Positions 6,340-10,202 of a stretch of DNA of 10,202 bases are shown here, piece by piece. Origin of the DNA: JANNRR01 sp031401675. GTDB lineage: Bacteria > Pseudomonadota > Alphaproteobacteria > Rhodobacterales > Rhodobacteraceae. The stretch is from NCBI GenBank assembly GCA_031401675.1, contig JANNRR010000036.1, positions 1 through 10,202 of the forward strand, written 5' to 3'. The notes beneath the pieces are model-generated. The model saw only the letters and a program-made list of their open reading frames with translations. It was not told the origin of the DNA and did not search any database. The translations under genes were made by a program, and so were the position numbers. Positions within the stretch are counted from its first letter, which is position 1. Each line of letters starts with the position of its first letter.

Positions 6340-7140
6340 TCAGGTTTGCTTGCGGGCGATCAGGCCCGAGGTGATGACGACAAGGGCAGAGACAAGAACC
6401 ATCAGCGACGACACCGCATTGACCTCGGGCGTGATGCCAAGGCGCAGCATCGAATAGATGTGGACGGGCAGCGTGGTGGACCCCGGACCGGACAGCATTG
6501 ACGAGATGATGAAATCGTCCAGACTGACGATGAACGCTAGCAGCCAGCCCGAGATCAGACCCGGGGCCAGGAGCGGCAGGGTGATCAGGCTGAACCGCCG
6601 CCAAGGCCGAGCGTAAAGGTCCGCGGCAGCGGATTCTAGCGCGGGGTCCATCGAGGCCAGCCTTGCGGTGATCGGCAGATAGGCAAAGGGGATGCAGAAG
6701 GTGGTATGGGCGATGACCAGCGACCCGAAACCAAGACCCAGCCCAACGTAGGAAAAGAAGATCAGGCTGGCGATCGCTGTCACGATCTCGGGCACCATCA
6801 GAGGGAAGTTCAGGATGGCATAGGCGGCAGCCTTGCGGCGCACCCGCATCCGCACCATGGCCAGTGCGGCGGCGGTGGCCATAACGGTGGCCAAGGAGGC
6901 CGAAATCACCGCCAAAAGGACCGAGTTCAGCGCGGCCCGGCCGATTTCTTCGTTGGCGAATACTTGCCCATACCAGCGCAGCGAAACACCGTCCAACCGG
7001 CTGATCGACCGCCCGTCGTTGAACGAATACAGCACCATAAACACGATCGGTGCATAAAGGAAGGCCACCGCCAGCGCCGCGATCAGGCCAAAGCCCGGCA
7101 GGTTCCGGATATCCTTGGACCGGGTGTCAAGGAGCGCCAT
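6340..7140 (-). CDS. potC: Polyamine-type ABC transporter permease (PotC-like)
   Basis: Second inner-membrane subunit, 266 residues, about six hydrophobic segments (first near residues 17-40, last near 243-262). The EAA loop that docks the ATPase is at about 169-189 (ESAAADLYARPWRRFSLITL), followed by PLLAPGLISGWLLAF, and SLDDFIISSMLSGPG is typical of PotC-like proteins. The ATG at 7140 is preferred because a strong GGAGG sits 7 bases upstream; a GTG one codon earlier (7143) is possible but too close to the same Shine-Dalgarno. Either start overlaps the potB stop, so the two permeases are translationally coupled, as expected for a heterodimeric channel. Confidence 0.92.
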   Translation of the reverse strand: MALLDTRSKDIRNLPGFGLIAALAVAFLYAPIVFMVLYSFNDGRSISRLDGVSLRWYGQVFANEEIGRAALNSVLLAVISASLATVMATAAALAMVRMRVRRKAAAYAILNFPLMVPEIVTAIASLIFFSYVGLGLGFGSLVIAHTTFCIPFAYLPITARLASMDPALESAAADLYARPWRRFSLITLPLLAPGLISGWLLAFIVSLDDFIISSMLSGPGSTTLPVHIYSMLRLGITPEVNAVSSLMVLVSALVVITSGLIARKQT

Positions 7141-8006
7141 CACGCCTCCTCCCGCGCGGCACGGCGGGCGACGATGAACAGCGCGACCAGGGTGACGGCC
7201 ATCAGGATGGTGGAAAGTGCGGCGCCAAAGGGCCAGTTGCGGCTGCCCTGAAACTGCATGCCGATCAGGTTGCCCAGCATCAGCGTCTTGCCACCGCCAA
7301 GGATGTCGGGTGCCAGATATGACCCGATACCCGGGATAAAGACCAGAAGGCCCCCCGCAATCAGACCCGGCCGCAAGATCGGCAGGATGACCGCAAAGAA
7401 CGCTTTGCGGCGGTTCGCGTGCAGGTCATAGGCGGCCTCAAGCAGCGAAAAGTCGAACCGCTCGATAGCCGCGTAGAGCGGCAGGATCATGAAGGGCAGG
7501 AAGGACGACACCAGCCCCAAGCCAATAGCGAAGTTGTTATAGGCCAGGGGCAGCGGCCCGTCGGTCAGCCCGATGGATTGCAAGGCTCGGTTGATCGGGC
7601 CTTCATCCCGCAGGATCAGCAAAAGCGCGATGGTGCGCACCAGCAGGTTCACCCAATAGGGGACCGTCACCAACATCAGCCACAGCGACTTTTGCCCCGG
7701 CGACCGAGTAGCAATGAACCAGGCGGTCGGCAATCCGATGATCAGGCACAGCAGCGTGGCCACCCCTGCTTGCAGCACCGAACGGCCAAGGATTTGCAGG
7801 TAGTCGGTGTTGAATGTCAGTGTGTCATCGAAAATGTCGCGCTCGAACAGCAGCCGGATATAGGCCTCGGCGGAAGGCTTCCAGATCACCCCGCCGTATT
7901 GTGCTGGGGTCAGCACCGAATAAAGCGTGGTGATGGCGATGGGCAGCACCATGAAGATCAGGATGGTTCCCAAAGACGGGGCCAGCAAAAGGCGGTGCAG
8001 CTTCAT
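7140..8006 (-). CDS. potB: Polyamine-type ABC transporter permease (PotB-like)
   Basis: First inner-membrane subunit of the importer, 288 residues. Hydrophobic segments lie near residues 7-29, 76-100, 108-132, 160-180, 206-228 and 262-281, giving the usual six-pass topology. The EAA loop is at about 190-209 (EAAYDLHANRRKAFFAVILP); the Gly common in the middle of this motif is replaced in YDLHA. Pairs with PotC to form the channel energised by PotA. The ATG at 8006 overlaps the potA stop as ATGA, indicating translational coupling. Length and order potA-potB-potC-potD match the classic operon. Confidence 0.92.
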   Translation of the reverse strand: MKLHRLLLAPSLGTILIFMVLPIAITTLYSVLTPAQYGGVIWKPSAEAYIRLLFERDIFDDTLTFNTDYLQILGRSVLQAGVATLLCLIIGLPTAWFIATRSPGQKSLWLMLVTVPYWVNLLVRTIALLLILRDEGPINRALQSIGLTDGPLPLAYNNFAIGLGLVSSFLPFMILPLYAAIERFDFSLLEAAYDLHANRRKAFFAVILPILRPGLIAGGLLVFIPGIGSYLAPDILGGGKTLMLGNLIGMQFQGSRNWPFGAALSTILMAVTLVALFIVARRAAREEA

Positions 8007-9079
8007 GACGCCAGCACCCGGATTGCGCCGGGTTCAGCGCGCAGACAGACCGCCTCGCCGGGGGCGAAATCCTGCGCCCCGCGCAAACCGCCGCGTGGCA
8101 GGGTGACGTGCAGGGGCACCGATGCGCCCTCCAGCCGGAACGACAATTCGTTGCCCATGTATATGCGCTCGGCCACCCGAAGCGGCCCCAGATCACCCGT
8201 TTGCTGCTGGCCCGCGGCCAGGATCGCCAACCGTTCCGGCCGGATCGCCAACGTCACCTCGGCCCCGACCGCGCCGGTTGCCGGAACCACGCCCAGCCCC
8301 TCGGCCTCGGCCCCCCGTGAGCCAATCCGCGCCGGGATCAGGTTCGCACCGCCGATGAAATCAGCCACAAACCGGTTTGCCGGGGCCTCGTAAATCTCCT
8401 CTGGCTTTCCCAACTGCTGCACCCGGCCGCCCTGCATCACCGCGATCCGGTCGGACATTGCCAAAGCCTCGTCCTGATCGTGGGTGACAAAGACAAAGGT
8501 GATGCCGGTTTCGCGCTGCAGCGCCTTCAGTTCCGACCGCATCCGCTGGCGCAACTTGGCATCCAGCGCCGAGAGAGGTTCGTCCAGCAGCAGTATTTTT
8601 GGCCCTGGCGCCAGCGCGCGGGCCAAGGCCACGCGCTGTTTTTGCCCGCCCGAAAGCTGATCGGGCCGGCGATGTTCCATCCCTTCCAGCCCCACCAATT
8701 CGACCATACGTGCGACGGAGGCTGCAATCTCGGCCTTTGGTCGCCCCAACATGCGCAGCGCAAATCCCACATTCTCGGCAACTGTCAGATGCGGGAACAA
8801 TGCATAGTTCTGAAACACCGTATTGACCGGACGATCCTCGGGCGGAAGACCCGCAACGTTGCGCCCAAAAATCGCAATCTCACCGGCGGTCGGCTGGTCG
8901 AATCCGCCAATCAGGCGCAGAAGCGTGGTTTTGCCGCAGCCCGAGGGGCCAAGCAGGGTGAAGAACTCATTTGCCCGAATCGTCAGATCAATGCTGTCAA
9001 GCGCCCGGTGCGCCGACACCCCTTTGCCATAGGTGCGGCCAAGCCCGGTCAATCGGCATGCGTCTTCTTGATCCTGCAA
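8003..9079 (-). CDS. potA: Polyamine-type ABC transporter ATPase
   Basis: ATP-binding subunit driving the importer, 358 residues from the start chosen. Walker A GPSGCGKT (44-51), Q-loop Q90 in TVFQNYALFPH, signature LSGGQKQR (142-149), Walker B ILLLDEP (D166, E167), D-loop SALD (170-173) and H-loop H200 in FVTHDQDEA are all intact. The C-terminal part, from ANLIPARIG onward, is the TOBE-type regulatory domain with LAIRPERLAIL. I prefer TTG at 9079: GGAGG lies 7 bases upstream and the protein then begins close to the conserved RLTGLGRTYG, as in other PotA proteins. An ATG at 9196 (and one at 9151) extends the frame by up to 39 residues with no family resemblance. First gene of the operon; its promoter must lie in 9080-9242 or further upstream. 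Confidence 0.9.
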   Translation of the reverse strand: MQDQEDACRLTGLGRTYGKGVSAHRALDSIDLTIRANEFFTLLGPSGCGKTTLLRLIGGFDQPTAGEIAIFGRNVAGLPPEDRPVNTVFQNYALFPHLTVAENVGFALRMLGRPKAEIAASVARMVELVGLEGMEHRRPDQLSGGQKQRVALARALAPGPKILLLDEPLSALDAKLRQRMRSELKALQRETGITFVFVTHDQDEALAMSDRIAVMQGGRVQQLGKPEEIYEAPANRFVADFIGGANLIPARIGSRGAEAEGLGVVPATGAVGAEVTLAIRPERLAILAAGQQQTGDLGPLRVAERIYMGNELSFRLEGASVPLHVTLPRGGLRGAQDFAPGEAVCLRAEPGAIRVLAS

Positions 9080-9242
9080 ATCCTGACCTCCACGGGCTGA
9101 TGCCTCATTCTCGTACGATGACCGGAAGGCCCAGACCTGTCTTGTCACCATGAAGGGGTATGTACTGCTGAGATGGCGTTGCGATGGGATCAGCATGGCT
9201 TCGCGCGGATTCCAAACCCAGCGCCTGCATTTGAGGCTAGCG
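9080..9242. other. Leader region upstream of potA
   Basis: Gap between the start-less phage-like fragment and potA, presumably carrying the pot operon promoter. I found no convincing -35/-10 pair and no recognisable riboswitch. GGAGG (complement of 9087-9091) is the Shine-Dalgarno supporting the TTG start. An 8-bp palindrome TAGCGCTA lies at 9238-9245, overlapping the fragment's stop codon. If potA really starts at 9196, part of this region is coding. Confidence 0.4.
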
Positions 9243-9428
9243 CTAATAATCCGCCTCCACGTACACCCCCGAGCAGTCGTAAGCGACCGCTGCTGCCGTT
9301 GCCCCGTTGTTCATGAACAGCCGGGGTGACAGGAACTGCGTGTTGGCTGGCAGGTCGGCCGTGATCTCCTGCTCGAAGACCGCGCCCGACGGTGCTGTCA
9401 GACGAATGCGAACCAGTCTCCGTTCCCC
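9243..9428 (-). pseudogene. Start-less C-terminal fragment, phage structural-protein-like
   Basis: On the minus strand a 61-codon open stretch ends at TAG (9243-9245) and is bounded upstream by an in-frame TAG (9429-9431), with no suitable start. It reads as coherent protein: LVRIRLTAPSGAVFEQEITA, then DLPANTQFLSPRLFMNNGAT and AAAVAYDCSGVYVEADY. The ending resembles, from memory, C-termini of phage tail/structural hypothetical proteins in alphaproteobacterial prophages. The N-terminal part is missing, so it looks like a deletion remnant or a silent 3' cassette. It lies between potA and a serine recombinase on the same strand. A shifted overlapping frame (9190-9525) covers it but looks like translated noise. 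Confidence 0.5.
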
Positions 9429-9431
9429 CTA

Positions 9432-9540
9432 CCCCGCTTGTCGTCAAGCCCCGCGGAGACCGCCTCACTCGGCCAGAGCGGCCGCGCGGGTCTGTTTGTA
9501 GGTGTTTCGGTTCTGGAGACGGCACCTGAATTGTCGTTAT
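9432..9540. other. Spacer between recombinase and phage-like fragment
   Basis: No gene seen. It contains a short inverted pair AGGTG (9500-9504) and CACCT (9523-9527), a 28-bp span of roughly the size of a serine-recombinase crossover site, but internal symmetry beyond the outer five bases is poor. Confidence 0.3.
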
Positions 9541-10202
9541 TCAGTTTGCCGGTCCTAGCCTTCGCATCAATACCCGCACATTTGAAACCTGCCAAGTACC
9601 GCCTCGTCGTGTTTGGATTCCGCGCGCGGTGAGGTCTGCCGCGATCGCGCGTAGCGAGATGTGACGAGCCGCGCGGATATCAGCAACCACGGGCCCCAGG
9701 TCCGCCGCGAATGAAACCGCGTTCGCTGAGACGGCAGTCCGCAGCGCCACACCGCCCTTCCCGGCCCGCCTGAGCGCCTCTGCCCCGTTGGGATTGCCCA
9801 GCTTGACCCCGCGCGCCTTAGCCACCGCAAGGGCCTCCTTGGTGCGCCGCGAGATCGCCTCACGCTCGGCCTGCGCCACCAGCGCCATGATCCCCACCGT
9901 CAGATCATTCGCCTCCGGCATGTCGACGGCCAGGAACCGCACGCCAGAATCGCGTAAGGCCAGAAGGAATGCCGCATTCCGGCTGAGCCGGTCGAGCTTT
10001 GCGATGACCAGTGTCGCACCGGTTACCTTCGCGAGGTGCAGCGCCTTCAGGAGTTCCGGCCGGTCGGCACGTTTGCCGCTCTCCACCTCGGTGAAGCGGG
10101 CCAGCACCTCTGCGCCCCGCGATGCCGCAAACGCCTCAATGGAATTGCGCTGCGCCTCCAACCCTAGCCCGCTGGCCCCCTGCCGCGCAGTCGAGACCCG
10201 CT
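9541..10202 (-). CDS. Small serine recombinase (resolvase/invertase family), 5' end cut by window edge
   Basis: Site-specific recombinase cutting DNA through a serine nucleophile. The frame is open to the window edge, where it reads RVSTARQGASGLGLEAQRNS; the Ser of RVST is the catalytic serine, so only a few N-terminal residues are missing. Other catalytic-domain landmarks are FTEVESGKRADRPEL, LVIAKLDRLSRNAAFL with its conserved arginines, FLAVDMPEAN, and MALVAQAEREAISRRTKEAL leading into the long helix. After a linker (KLGNPNGAEAL...) the C-terminal part (SLRAIAADLTARGIQTRRGG, then TWQVSNVRVLMRRLG) is a helix-turn-helix. 219 residues are visible, so it is a short recombinase, not a large integrase of the phiC31 type. 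A TTG at 10161 opens an internal frame but would lose the catalytic serine. With the adjacent phage-like fragment it suggests a prophage or integrated-element edge. Confidence 0.9.
   Translation of the reverse strand, partial: RVSTARQGASGLGLEAQRNSIEAFAASRGAEVLARFTEVESGKRADRPELLKALHLAKVTGATLVIAKLDRLSRNAAFLLALRDSGVRFLAVDMPEANDLTVGIMALVAQAEREAISRRTKEALAVAKARGVKLGNPNGAEALRRAGKGGVALRTAVSANAVSFAADLGPVVADIRAARHISLRAIAADLTARGIQTRRGGTWQVSNVRVLMRRLGPAN

Noticed and set aside
6329..6604. Extension of potD upstream to 428 aa
   Set aside because: The added part overlaps potC out of frame; the start at 6328 gives a clean Sec signal peptide and RBS.
7419..8393. 324-aa plus-strand open frame opposite potA/potB
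   Set aside because: Gln/Arg/Pro-rich shadow of two well-supported transporter genes.
9080..9242. Guanidine (ykkC-type) riboswitch upstream of the pot operon
   Set aside because: Considered because of the guanidino-compound theme, but I saw no conserved motif or convincing stem array there; a covariance-model search would decide.
9190..9525. 111-aa minus-strand open frame upstream of potA
   Set aside because: The coherent phage-like peptide lies in a different frame of the same strand; this frame is Gly/Arg/Ser-rich without features.
1..10202. tRNA, rRNA or CRISPR array
   Set aside because: No cloverleaf-like or rRNA-like sequence and no regularly spaced repeats were seen anywhere in the window.

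Overview
The window is GC-rich, with tightly packed operons, ATGA/GTGA-type stop-start overlaps, a Tat signal and protein sequences that look alphaproteobacterial, most likely Rhodobacteraceae. That assignment is inferred from codon use and the look of the proteins; no rRNA or other marker is present. The theme is agmatine/polyamine metabolism, flanked by mobile-element debris at both ends.

Layout: (1) 1-458 has no convincing gene but starts with a block of short TTCCCTGTT-type repeats. (2) 459-1412, minus strand, is a GcvA-like LysR regulator. It is divergent from a plus-strand operon starting at 1508. The 95-bp gap holds a perfect 13-bp dyad of LysR T-N11-A form and overlapping promoter candidates. 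(3) The plus-strand operon is agmatine deiminase (aguA), a 105-aa stand-alone LuxR-type HTH protein joined by an ATGA overlap, a second agmatine-deiminase-family protein with a twin-arginine signal peptide, and a small single-membrane-segment protein of unknown function that starts (GTG) one base after the deiminase stop. (4) A GC-rich hairpin at 4413-4432 lies between this operon and a convergent one. (5) The minus-strand operon, read from 9079 down to 4440, is potA-potB-potC-potD-aguB: a polyamine-type ABC importer plus N-carbamoylputrescine amidase. (6) 9243-9428 is a start-less C-terminal protein fragment that looks phage-structural, followed by a small serine recombinase (9541-10202) whose 5' end runs off the window.

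Together the cytoplasmic AguA (agmatine to N-carbamoylputrescine plus ammonia) and AguB (N-carbamoylputrescine to putrescine, CO2 and ammonia) form the standard two-step agmatine-to-putrescine route, and the Pot-type importer would supply a substrate. The unusual element is a second deiminase-family enzyme predicted to be exported folded to the periplasm. One testable reading is a two-compartment pathway: external agmatine (or another guanidino compound) is deiminated in the periplasm, the product is imported by PotABCD, and AguB finishes the job inside. Two regulators, LysR and the orphan LuxR-HTH, sit directly with these genes, which suggests dedicated control.
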